DNA of 64,000 nt from Streptomyces sp. 7-21. Its GTDB lineage: Bacteria > Actinomycetota > Actinomycetes > Streptomycetales > Streptomycetaceae. The position numbers and the translations under genes were made by a program. The notes beneath the pieces were generated by a model. That model was not told where the DNA came from, ran no database searches, and saw only the letters and a program-made list of their open reading frames with translations. Positions 18,190-25,951 of this stretch are shown piece after piece (the first letter of the stretch is position 1; every line of letters begins with the position of its first letter). Where the stretch lies: contig NZ_JAERRL010000003.1 in NCBI RefSeq assembly GCF_016741785.1, forward strand, positions 360,670 through 424,669, given 5' to 3'.

Positions 18190-18639
18190 ATGAAGATCAT
18201 CCTGACCAGTGACGTGTCCGGTCTCGGCTCGGCGGGCGACGTCGTCGAGGTGAAGGACGGGTACGCCCGTAACTACCTGCTGCCGCGCCGGGTGGCCATC
18301 CGCTGGACCAAGGGCGGCGAGAAGGACGTCGAGCAGATCCGCCGGGCGCGGAAGATGCGCGAGATCGCGTCCGTGGAGCAGGCCAACGACATCAAGGCCA
18401 AGCTCGAGGGCGTCACCGTCCGCCTGAAGGTCCGTGCGGGCCAGGGCGGCCGGCTGTTCGGTTCCGTCACCCCGGCGGACATCGTGGCCGCCGTGAAGAA
18501 CTCGGGCGGTCCCGAGGTCGACAAGCGCCGCATCGAGCTGAGCACGCCGATCAAGAGCCTGGGCGCGCACCGCGTGCCGATCCGGCTCCACCCCGAGGTC
18601 GTCGCCAACGTCGGCCTCCAGGTCGAGGCCGCGAAGTAA
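18190..18639 (+). CDS. rplI: 50S ribosomal protein L9
   Basis: 149-residue L9, a two-domain protein binding 23S rRNA near the L1 stalk. The N-terminal domain [20 protein letters not shown] and its [10 protein letters not shown] motif are conserved, followed by the long connecting helix and the C-terminal domain ([12 protein letters not shown]). AAAGGGG precedes the ATG. Last gene of the operon; a hairpin terminator follows at 18689-18728. Confidence 0.97.
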   Translation: MKIILTSDVSGLGSAGDVVEVKDGYARNYLLPRRVAIRWTKGGEKDVEQIRRARKMREIASVEQANDIKAKLEGVTVRLKVRAGQGGRLFGSVTPADIVAAVKNSGGPEVDKRRIELSTPIKSLGAHRVPIRLHPEVVANVGLQVEAAK

Positions 18640-18688
18640 TCCGCGGCTTCGCACGGCGTCGCAGCACATCGCAGCAGCTGCGCACCAC

Positions 18689-18728
18689 GCGCCCGCGCCC
18701 GCAGCCGCACGGCTGAGGGCGCGGGCGC
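18689..18728. terminator. Terminator hairpin after rplI
   Basis: Perfect 12-bp arms GCGCCCGCGCCC and GGGCGCGGGCGC, enclosing a 16-nt loop that can itself form a short CAGCC/GGCTG stem. It lies between rplI and the convergent MATE gene. Confidence 0.75.
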
Positions 18729-18758
18729 TGCCATACTCGTGGCCCGGCCGCCGGCCGG

Positions 18759-20113
18759 TCAGGCGCGCTCGGCGCCGGTGACCAGCCAGCGACCGGTCCT
18801 GGCGCGCAGTCCGAGCGTGACCAGGCGGGTGCCCATCATCAGCCCCGCGACCATGCACCACAGCGTCGTGACCCCGCCGCCGAGCGCGGGCACCAGCAGC
18901 GCGCCCGGGGCAAAGACGGCGAGGGTGAGCAGCATCGCCCAGGCCAGGTAGGTGCCGTCGCCCGCGCCCATGAGCACGCCGTCGAGCACGAAGACCACGC
19001 CGGAGACCGGCGAGGTGACGGCGACGACGAGCAGCACGGGCAGCAGCGCCTCGCGTACGCCGGCGTCGGAGGTGAACAGCCGCAGCAGCAGCGGGCTCGC
19101 CGCCGCGGTCAGCACCCCCAGCACGATTCCGGAGAGCACGCCCCACCACACCATCCGCCGGCAGGCCGCCTGCGCACCGGGGGCGTCGCTGGCGCCGAGG
19201 TACCGCCCGGTGATGGCCTGTCCCGCGATGGCGATGGCGTCGAGGGCGAACGCCAGGAGTGTCCAGATGGTCAGCGCGATCTGGTGCGCGGCGATGTCGG
19301 CGTCGCCGAGCCGGGCGGCGACGGACGTGGCGATGAGCAGCACGGCGCGCAGCGAGAGGGTGCGCACCAGCAGCGGCGCCCCGGCGCGGGCGCTGGCGCG
19401 GATTCCGGCCGCCCTGGGCCGCAGGCTGACGCCGTGACGCGCAGGTAGAAGGCGGCCATGGCGGTCTGGGCCGCGACCGTGCCCCAGGCCGAGCCGGCGA
19501 TGCCCCAGCCGAAGCCGTAGATGAACAGGGCGTTGAGCGCGATGTTGGCGGCGAAGCCGGCGATGGCGACGTACAGCGGCGTGCGGGTGTCCTGCATGCC
19601 GCGCAGCACGCCGGTGGCGGCCAGGACGACCAGCATGGCCGGGATGCCGAGGGCGCTGATCCGCAGGTAGGTCACCGCGTGCGGGGCGGCGCTGGCGGAG
19701 GCGCCGAGCGCGTCGGTGAGCGCGGGGGCGGCCAGCAGCGTGAAGGCGAGGACCGCGGCGCCGAGGAGGAAGGCCAGCCAGATGCCGTCCACACCCTGCC
19801 GCACGGCGGCGGGCAGGTCCCGGGCGCCGACGCGCCGGGCCACGGCGGCCGTGGTGGCGTAGGCGAGGAAGACGAAGACGTTGACGCAGGTGGTCAGGAC
19901 GGCGGAGGCGACGCCGAGGCCGGCCAGCTGCGGGGTGCCGAGGTGGCCGACCATGGCGCTGTCGGCCATGAGGAAGAGCGGCTCGGCGACGAGGGAGCCG
20001 AAGGCGGGCAGGGCCAGCGCCAGGATTTCGCGGTCGTGGCGGCGCATGGCCCGCCGCCGCTCGCGGCGGTCGCTCTCAGCGGGTGCGGGGGCGTCCGGGG
20101 GGTTGGCTGGCAT
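18759..20113 (-). pseudogene. MATE family efflux transporter, frameshifted
   Basis: Two minus-strand frames together make one MATE (multidrug/oxidised-compound antiporter) protein. The N-terminal part starts MPANPPDAPAPAES at 20113, runs through LALPAFGSLVAEPLFLMADS and YVAIAGFAANIALNALFIYG, and loses sense after AAFYLRV near 19440. The C-terminal part resumes as HGVSLRPRAAGIRASARAG in another frame and ends at 18759. The junction is at about 19435-19441. The total length is not a multiple of three. From memory, homologues carry a few more residues at this point, suggesting a small deletion rather than one slipped base. A sequencing error cannot be excluded. It sits in the conserved rplI-MATE-dnaB position. 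Confidence 0.82.
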
Positions 20114-20125
20114 GTTCCGATCCAA

Positions 20126-20388
20126 ACATCCACAGGTAAGGGACGCAAGGGTCTTCAGTCCCTTACTTTCTGGCGGTCGCGGAGCCGGTGGCGCGGGCGG
20201 CCGCCGTGCGCGGGGCACAGGGGGAGAACTTTTTTCCTCCCACAGCCGGTGGACACGGTCTTCCCAGGTCAGGCCCACTGTCGGATGATCTTGCAGGAGT
20301 CGTCCACAGTGTCATCCCCCGCTTCGTCCACAGGAATCGGGCCGTCATCCACAGGCATCGATCTGAAATCCACATAGCCTGTGGATAA
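20126..20388. promoter_or_regulatory. Cluster of DnaA boxes upstream of dnaB
   Basis: The 477-bp gap before dnaB has no gene but contains sequences matching the Streptomyces DnaA-box pattern ending TCCACA: 20126-20134 (weak), 20300-20308 and 20324-20332 (TCGTCCACA), 20345-20353 (TCATCCACA), 20366-20374 (AAATCCACA), and the perfect inverted TGTGGATAA at 20380-20388. Five of them fall within 89 bp with starts 24, 21 and 21 bp apart, about two helical turns. They end about 200 bp before the dnaB start, so DnaA could regulate dnaB or be titrated here. Confidence 0.7.
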
Positions 20389-20590
20389 CTTGGTTGGGTC
20401 CCTCCCCCTCCGCCCCTTAGCGTGGGGTGCCGCTCGCCTGGACGTCCTGACGGTGCACCCGGTGCTCGCGCTGGCGGAACGCGCCGTGCTTCCCGGCCGC
20501 GCGCCCGCCTGAGTGTCAGTGCCGTGCCGTAGGAAGGGCGTTGAAGAATGGTGCGGGCGCGGCGCGTGCGGTCATAAGGAGGCGGGTGCT

Positions 20591-22063
20591 GTGGCTGAGC
20601 TTGAGCATGCGGGCCCTCCGTGGGATGAGGCCGTCGAGTCAGGCCCCCTGTCCGTGACCCGTCCCCGGCGGGACCCGGACGCGGTGGCCGCCGACGGGCA
20701 CGCCGGCTACGGCCCTGAGCCGGGGGAGCGTGCGGCGTTCGAGCGCGTCCCGCCGCAGGATCTGGCGGCGGAGCAGTCGGTGCTGGGCGGCATGATGCTG
20801 TCGAAGGACGCCATCGCCGACGTCGTCGAGGTGCTCAAGGGCCAGGACTTCTACAAGCCGGCACACGAGGCGATCTACGCGGCGATCCTCGACCTGTACG
20901 CCCGGGGCGAGCCCGCCGACCCGATCACGACCGCGGCGGAGCTGACCAAGCGCGGCGAGCTGGCCAAGGTCGGCGGCGCGGGGTACGTGCAGTCGCTGGT
21001 CAACATGGTCCCCACCGCGGCCAACGCCGAGTACTACGCGCAGATCGTCCGCGACCGGGCCGTGCTGCGCCGCCTGGTCCAGGCGGGCACCCGCATCACC
21101 CAGATGGGGTACGCGGCCGACGGCGATGTGGACGACATCGTGGACTCGGCGCAGGCCGAGGTGTTCGCCGTGACCGAGCAGCGGACGGCCGAGGACTACC
21201 TGCCGCTCGGCGAGATCATGGAGGGCACGCTCGACGAGATCGAGGCCATCAGCAACCGAAGCGGCGAGATGACGGGCGTGCCGACCGGCTTCACCGACCT
21301 CGACGCGCTGACCAACGGGCTGCACCCCGGCCAGATGATCGTCATCGCCGCCCGCCCCGCCATGGGCAAGTCCACGCTGGCGCTGGACTTCGCCCGCGCC
21401 TGCTCGATCCGGCACAAGCTGCCCAGCGTGATCTTCTCCCTGGAGATGGGGCGGAACGAGATCGCGATGCGCCTGCTGTCCGCCGAGGCACGGGTGGCGC
21501 TGCACCACATGCGTTCGGGCAGCATGACGGACGAGGACTGGAACCGGCTGGCCCGCCAGATGGCGGAGGTCAACGAGGCGCCGCTGTACATCGACGACTC
21601 GCCGAACCTGTCGATGATGGAGATCCGCGCCAAGTGCCGCCGCCTGAAGCAGCGCAACAACCTCCAGCTCGTCGTCATCGACTACCTCCAGCTGATGCAG
21701 ACCGGCTCCAGCCGCCGCCCGGAGAGCCGCCAGCAGGAGGTCTCGGAGATGTCCCGGAACCTCAAGCTGCTGGCCAAGGAGCTGGAGGTGCCGGTGGTGG
21801 CGCTGTCCCAGCTGAACCGCGGGCCCGAGCAGCGCACAGACAAGAAGCCGATGGTCTCCGACCTGCGGGAGAGCGGCTCGATCGAGCAGGACGCCGACGT
21901 GGTGATCCTGCTGCACCGCGAGGACGCCTACGAGAAGGAGTCGCCGCGGGCCGGCGAGGCCGACCTGATCGTGGCCAAGCACCGCAACGGCCCGACGGCG
22001 ACGATCACGGTCGCCTTCCAGGGCCACTACTCCCGCTTCGTGAACATGCAGAACGGCTTCTGA
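20591..22063 (+). CDS. dnaB: Replicative DNA helicase DnaB
   Basis: 490-residue hexameric 5'-3' helicase of the replisome. The N-terminal domain begins near FERVPPQDLAAEQSVLGGMM. The RecA-like C-terminal domain has Walker A RPAMGKST (about residue 255-262), VIFSLEMG, the Walker B region LVVIDYLQLM, and the DLRESGSIEQDADV segment. No intein is present; length is normal. GTG 20591 is preferred because AAGGAGG lies 8 bp before it and the variable leader starts VAELEHAGPPW; the frame is open to 20513. The preceding DnaA-box cluster is notable. Confidence 0.96.
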   Translation: MAELEHAGPPWDEAVESGPLSVTRPRRDPDAVAADGHAGYGPEPGERAAFERVPPQDLAAEQSVLGGMMLSKDAIADVVEVLKGQDFYKPAHEAIYAAILDLYARGEPADPITTAAELTKRGELAKVGGAGYVQSLVNMVPTAANAEYYAQIVRDRAVLRRLVQAGTRITQMGYAADGDVDDIVDSAQAEVFAVTEQRTAEDYLPLGEIMEGTLDEIEAISNRSGEMTGVPTGFTDLDALTNGLHPGQMIVIAARPAMGKSTLALDFARACSIRHKLPSVIFSLEMGRNEIAMRLLSAEARVALHHMRSGSMTDEDWNRLARQMAEVNEAPLYIDDSPNLSMMEIRAKCRRLKQRNNLQLVVIDYLQLMQTGSSRRPESRQQEVSEMSRNLKLLAKELEVPVVALSQLNRGPEQRTDKKPMVSDLRESGSIEQDADVVILLHREDAYEKESPRAGEADLIVAKHRNGPTATITVAFQGHYSRFVNMQNGF

Positions 22064-22332
22064 CCGGCGGCGGCCCCGCGCCGCGGTCAGACGGCGTGGG
22101 CCGGGGCGAAGCGCGGCAGCGGCGCGGCGGTGCGCGCCGGGGCCTCGGTGAGGGGGCGCCCCAGGCCCGGCCGCGGCTCGGTCCGCGCGCCGCGTCGCGG
22201 GCGGGCTACTGCGACCAGTCCCCCCTGCACCGCGGGGTCGTGGCGTGCAGCGGCCGGACCCCGGCGACCGTGCTGGCCGAGCCGTGCCTCGCGGTGGACG
22301 GCCGCCCGTTGCCTGACGACGGTGCCGGCGTG

Positions 22333-22905
22333 TCAGGCCGCCGGCGCGCCGCCTGCCACGAGGCGCCAGAACGCGGCGGCGGTGTCGTCCGCCGGTGCCG
22401 GGGCGTCGCTGGTGACCCATGAGGCGATCACGCCGGTCAGGGCGCCCGCCAGGTAGGCGGCGTGCGTCTGCGGCGGCACGTCCGCGAACCCGCGGGGGCG
22501 CCGGCCGGCGCGGAACGCCGCGAGCAGCTCGCCGGTCACCCGTTCCCGCAGCCGGGCGGCGAATTGGGCGCTGCCGCGCGTGCCGAGCATGCGCCGGTAC
22601 AGGCCGGCGCGCTCCTCGACGTGCCGGAACAGCTCCCGCAGCGGCTCGGGCACGGTGCCGTGGGGCGCGTCGAGCGGGCAGAGCGACGCCGCGCGTGCCA
22701 CGTGTGCCACGGCGTCGTCCAGGGCGTCGGTGATCAGCGCGTTCACGTCCGGGAAGTGCTGGTAGACGGTGGCGCGGTTGACGCCCGCCTGCCGGGCCAC
22801 CTCCGACATGGTGATCGCGGTCGGGTCCTTGGCCGCCGCCAGCCGCAGGATCGCCGTCCGCAGCCGGGCGCGGCTGCGCTGGGCACGGGGGTCGTCCGGG
22901 TTCAC
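22333..22905 (-). CDS. TetR family transcriptional regulator
   Basis: 190-residue repressor-type protein. The TetR HTH is at residues about 10-60 (ILRLAAAKDPTAITMSEVAR, then AGVNRATVYQHFPDVNALI). A variable helical ligand domain follows, ending in a C-terminal TetR-like block (QTHAAYLAGALTGVIASWV). It starts at GTG 22905 with no clear Shine-Dalgarno. It is divergent from the DsbA/TPR gene, and the 63-bp gap holds a doubled operator-like sequence, so it most likely represses both itself and that gene. Ligand unknown. Confidence 0.88.
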   Translation of the reverse strand: MNPDDPRAQRSRARLRTAILRLAAAKDPTAITMSEVARQAGVNRATVYQHFPDVNALITDALDDAVAHVARAASLCPLDAPHGTVPEPLRELFRHVEERAGLYRRMLGTRGSAQFAARLRERVTGELLAAFRAGRRPRGFADVPPQTHAAYLAGALTGVIASWVTSDAPAPADDTAAAFWRLVAGGAPAA

Positions 22906-22919
22906 GCCCCAAGACTAAC

Positions 22920-22953
22920 CGACAGTTGTCGCTTTTCTAATCAACAGTTGTCG
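22920..22953. promoter_or_regulatory. Doubled operator between tetR and the DsbA-like gene
   Basis: ACAGTTGTCG occurs at 22922-22931 and again at 22944-22953, 22 bp apart (two helical turns). The first copy lies in the dyad CGACA-GT-TGTCG (22920-22931). It is the only A/T-rich stretch between the two divergent starts, as expected for a TetR operator. Confidence 0.7.
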
Positions 22954-22968
22954 TTTAGTGTGCCGGGT

Positions 22969-23973
22969 ATGCGCATTGAGATCTGGGCAGACGTGGTCTG
23001 CGGCTGGGCCTACATCGGCAAGCGGCGCCTGGAGCAGGCGCTGGCGGACCCCAGGCTGGCCGGCGCCGGAGCCGAGGTGGACTGGCTGCCCTTCCGCATC
23101 GATCCCACCACGCCGGATGCGGCCGTCCCCGCCGAGGCGGCCTGGCGCGACCCGCTGGTCGACGCCGCGCTGCGCCGCTGCGCCCCGGGGCTGTCGCCGC
23201 AGGAGAACCGGCAGCGGATCTCGCGGATCGCGGCGGACGAGGGACTGGCGCCGTGGCGGGTGGCCTGGCGCGCCAGCAGCCACGACGCCCACCGCCTGCT
23301 CCGCCTGGCCCGCGCGCACGGCGGCCCGGCGTTGCAGCACGAGGTCGCCGAGCAGGTGATGCGGGCGCACTTCCGGGACGGCGAGGACATCAGCGACCGG
23401 CGGTGCCTGGCGGCGGCCGCCGCGCGCGCGGGCTTCCCCGGGGGCCGGGAGCTGCTGGACACCGGCGCGGGCGACCGCGAGGTGCGCGAGCTGCTGCTCA
23501 TCGGCAAGGCGCGGGGCATCGCCACGTCCCCGACGATCGTCGTCGGCGACCGGGCGCTCGCCGGCGCCCAGCCGCCCGGGGTCATCGCGGACTTCCTCGC
23601 CGCCGCTGCCAGCGGCGACGGCGACGGTAGCGGAGGCGGGGGCAGCCGGCGGGAGCCCGCGGAGGTCCGGCGGCTGCGCTGGGTGGAGTCGCTGCTGCGG
23701 CAGCGGGACCCGCTGGGCGCGCTGACCCTGCTGCGCCCCCTGCTCGACGCGCACCCCGGCGACCTGAACGTCCGCCGCGCCGAGGCCCGCTGCTACTTCC
23801 ACTCGGCGCAGCTGGCCCGGGCGCACGACGCGCTGGTGCGGCTGGTCGCCGACGCGCCGGACGACTCCTACGCCCGTCTCATGCTCGGCCGCACCCTCCA
23901 GCGCCTGGGACGGGACGACGAAGCGGCGGCGCAGCTGCGGCTGGCCGCCGCGATGACGCCGGAGTACGCCTGA
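22969..23973 (+). CDS. FrnE-like DsbA-family protein fused to TPR repeats
   Basis: 334-residue protein. Residues 1-215 match the FrnE/DsbA thioredoxin-fold oxidoreductases (MRIEIWADVVCGWAYIGKRR; GIATSPTIVVGDRALAGAQP with the cis-Pro region). The usual CPWC active site is CGWA, so only the first cysteine (Cys11) remains. A Gly/Ser linker (residues about 220-230) leads to a C-terminal block of TPR-like helices (ALTLLRPLLDAHPGDLNVRR, SYARLMLGRTLQRLG). The gene is controlled by a divergent TetR protein with a double operator. With one cysteine it may act as an isomerase or glutathione/mycothiol-linked enzyme, or as a binding protein; the reaction is not determined. Confidence 0.82.
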   Translation: MRIEIWADVVCGWAYIGKRRLEQALADPRLAGAGAEVDWLPFRIDPTTPDAAVPAEAAWRDPLVDAALRRCAPGLSPQENRQRISRIAADEGLAPWRVAWRASSHDAHRLLRLARAHGGPALQHEVAEQVMRAHFRDGEDISDRRCLAAAAARAGFPGGRELLDTGAGDREVRELLLIGKARGIATSPTIVVGDRALAGAQPPGVIADFLAAAASGDGDGSGGGGSRREPAEVRRLRWVESLLRQRDPLGALTLLRPLLDAHPGDLNVRRAEARCYFHSAQLARAHDALVRLVADAPDDSYARLMLGRTLQRLGRDDEAAAQLRLAAAMTPEYA

Positions 23974-24072
23974 CGGGCGCGCCGGTCAGCGGGGCCCGCG
24001 GCGGCTCCCGCACTCGCGAGTACGGCTGCCGCAGGGCGAGTTGGGCCATGCGGCGCCGGTAGGGTCAGGGCC

Positions 24073-24528
24073 ATGGAGACGGCGGCTGATCATCGCGTGC
24101 CAGCGCGGCTCCGGGCCGCGCCGAGCTGGCTGCTGACGCAGACGGCGACGCACGCCGGGCGGCTGGTGCAGGAAGCGTTCGCGGCGGCGGGCGCCCGGCG
24201 GTATCACTACGCGCTGCTCGCGGCGCTGGCGGAGTTCGGCGCGGCGAGCCAGGCGGTGCTGGGACGCCGGTGCGGCATCGACCGCAGCGACGTGGTGGCG
24301 GCGCTCAACGAACTGGCCGAGCGCGGCGAGGTCGTGCGCTCCCCCGATCCGACCGACCGGCGGCGCAACGTCATCACCATCACGCCGGAGGGCCAGCGGC
24401 AGCTGCGGCGCATAGACGAACGCCTCGCCGCGGTGCAGGACACGCTGCTCGCCCCGCTCGCCGAGGACGAACGGCAGCAGCTGACCGGGCTGCTCACCCG
24501 CGTCCTGGAGCACGCCCGGCGGTCCTGA
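24073..24528 (+). CDS. MarR family transcriptional regulator
   Basis: 151-residue winged-helix regulator. The recognition region reads ASQAVLGRRCGIDRSDVVAALNELAERGEVV and the wing carries the MarR motif DPTDRRRNVITITPEG (D-x-R-R). Flanking helices form the dimer interface. It lies 100 bp after the DsbA-TPR gene in the same orientation and is convergent with a second MarR gene 16 bp downstream. Target unknown. Confidence 0.9.
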   Translation: METAADHRVPARLRAAPSWLLTQTATHAGRLVQEAFAAAGARRYHYALLAALAEFGAASQAVLGRRCGIDRSDVVAALNELAERGEVVRSPDPTDRRRNVITITPEGQRQLRRIDERLAAVQDTLLAPLAEDERQQLTGLLTRVLEHARRS

Positions 24529-24543
24529 TCGCGCCCGCGCCGG

Positions 24544-24996
24544 TCACGGGGCGGGCGCGGGGAGCGCGCGGACGGCCCGCACCAGCGGGGCGAGTTCGGG
24601 GCGTTGCTCGGCCTGGTCGAGCGCCTCGCGGACGGCCCGCTCGTTGGTGGGGCGGGCCTCCTCGAGCAGGCGGCGGCCCGGCTCGGTGACGTCGGTGTAG
24701 ATGCCGCGCCGGTCGTCCGGGCACAGGTAGCGGGTGAGCAGGCCCCGGTCCTCCAGCCGCGTGACGAGGCGGGTGGTGGCGCTCTGGCTGAGGACGACGG
24801 CGTCGGCCAGTTCGTTCATGCGGAAGTGGCCCCGCGGGCCCTTGTGCTGCTGGCTGAGCACGTCCAGCACGGAGTACTCGCGGACGCTGAGCCCGTGCGC
24901 CTCCTGCAAGGCGCGCTCGACGTGGGCCTCGATGCGGTCGTGCAGGGCCGACAGGGCGCACCAGCTCTGGGCCAGCGCGGGTCCGGGACGCGTCAT
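24544..24996 (-). CDS. MarR family transcriptional regulator
   Basis: 150-residue MarR protein distinct from its convergent neighbour. The core is SVREYSVLDVLSQQHKGPRG, then MNELADAVVLSQSATTRLVT, with the wing CPDDRRGIYTDVTEPGR. The reading frame is open upstream, but ATG 24996 gives the normal start MTRPGPALAQSW. The region upstream has two CGTGCAAT copies (25050, 25083) that may be its operator. The membrane-protein gene upstream lies in the same orientation, so it could be a target or simply a neighbour. Confidence 0.88.
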   Translation of the reverse strand: MTRPGPALAQSWCALSALHDRIEAHVERALQEAHGLSVREYSVLDVLSQQHKGPRGHFRMNELADAVVLSQSATTRLVTRLEDRGLLTRYLCPDDRRGIYTDVTEPGRRLLEEARPTNERAVREALDQAEQRPELAPLVRAVRALPAPAP

Positions 24997-25049
24997 CGCT
25001 CTCCTCCGCTCCGCTCGTCCTCCCTGTCCTGCCGCCAGCATAGCCAATA

Positions 25050-25090
25050 CGTGCAATTGCCCGCGTCCGCGCCGATCCAGCGCGTGCAAT
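25050..25090. promoter_or_regulatory. Repeated CGTGCAAT upstream of marR
   Basis: CGTGCAAT at 25050-25057, extending into the palindrome GCAATTGC (25053-25060), and again at 25083-25090, 33 bp apart (three helical turns). They lie 55-95 bp before the marR start in an otherwise featureless 254-bp gap. Candidate MarR operator. Confidence 0.45.
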
Positions 25091-25250
25091 GACTGACCGG
25101 GCCATCCCGCTGAGCGGCCAGGGATCCTGGCGGGCACGGGCGGACCCGTCACCCGCCGCGAGGGGAGCCGCCGGCTCGCGGAGCGGTATCCCCCCGGCCT
25201 GCGAGCGGCTGCTGCCGACCGGGGCCGTGACACCGGCGGCGTCCTCACGG

Positions 25251-25832
25251 TCACCGCCCCTCACCGGCCGGCGCGGGCACCCGGCGGCCACCCATGCGCC
25301 GCCCCCGCCGCGTGGGACCCCACGGCTTGAGCACGGAGATGGCCGTCATGAACAGGTACAGCGAACCGGACACCACGGGGGGCGCCACCAGGCTGGCCGG
25401 ATCGCTCACGGCCTGCCCGGCCGCCACGTCGGCCGCCGCCGCGTTGACGCTGCCGCGGAACACCAGCAGCGAGGCGGCGGCCGCGCCCAGCGTGAGCCAG
25501 AACTTCAGGTACACCCACCGGTAGCGCGCCAGACCCCACGGGGTGCCCAGCGCCAGCACCAGGCCGGTGGCGAACGTCGACAGCGCCAGCGGCGGGAGCA
25601 GCCAGTCGCCGCACACCTTCATCGAGCGGTACGCCGCCGCGGCCGCCGCGGCCGAGCCGCTGGTGGCACCGGTGACGCCGAGCGCCAGCAGGCACAGCGT
25701 CAGCCCGAGCCAGCTGACGGAGACGGCGAGGTGTGCCACGAGCAGGCCCCGGCGGACGCGGCGGGGCAGCCGGGCGGAACGGGCGGAACGGGCCGAACGA
25801 GCCTGACGGGCGGGAGGAGCCAGAGCATCCAT
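25251..25832 (-). CDS. Four-helix membrane protein (DUF2269-like)
   Basis: 193-residue membrane protein of unknown function. An Arg/Ala-rich N-terminus with RSA repeats (RSARSARSARLPRRVRRG) precedes four hydrophobic helices: LLVAHLAVSVSWLGLTLCLL, LALSTFATGLVLALG, YLKFWLTLGAAAASLLVF and VVSGSLYLFMTAISVLKPWG. Placement of His/Trp residues resembles DUF2269-type proteins, but the match is by general layout. It is divergent from the serine hydrolase gene across a 119-bp gap holding a palindrome. Confidence 0.65.
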   Translation of the reverse strand: MDALAPPARQARSARSARSARLPRRVRRGLLVAHLAVSVSWLGLTLCLLALGVTGATSGSAAAAAAAYRSMKVCGDWLLPPLALSTFATGLVLALGTPWGLARYRWVYLKFWLTLGAAAASLLVFRGSVNAAAADVAAGQAVSDPASLVAPPVVSGSLYLFMTAISVLKPWGPTRRGRRMGGRRVPAPAGEGR

Positions 25833-25890
25833 GCCTCCACGGTCGCGGCGCGGCGGCCCGCCGTCGTCGGGCAGCGGGAGTATCCGCCGC

Positions 25891-25906
25891 TACTCGGCGG
25901 CGAGTA
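25891..25906. promoter_or_regulatory. Palindrome between membrane-protein and serine-hydrolase genes
   Basis: TACTCG-GCGG-CGAGTA, a 6-bp-arm dyad in a divergent promoter region, with a related GTATCCGCC segment just before it. Possible operator; regulator unknown. Confidence 0.4.
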
Positions 25907-25951
25907 CGCCGCCGGTAATCCGGTGGCGCGCGCCGCCCGGAGCCGGTAGCC

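Noticed and set aside
20126..20388. DnaA-box cluster as the replication origin
   Set aside because: No dnaA/dnaN neighbours and far fewer boxes than the large Streptomyces oriC; interpreted as regulatory.
22064..22332. A possible short minus-strand gene ending near 22085 after dnaB
   Set aside because: The frame is open only because of high GC; no start with ribosome-binding site and no recognisable domain.
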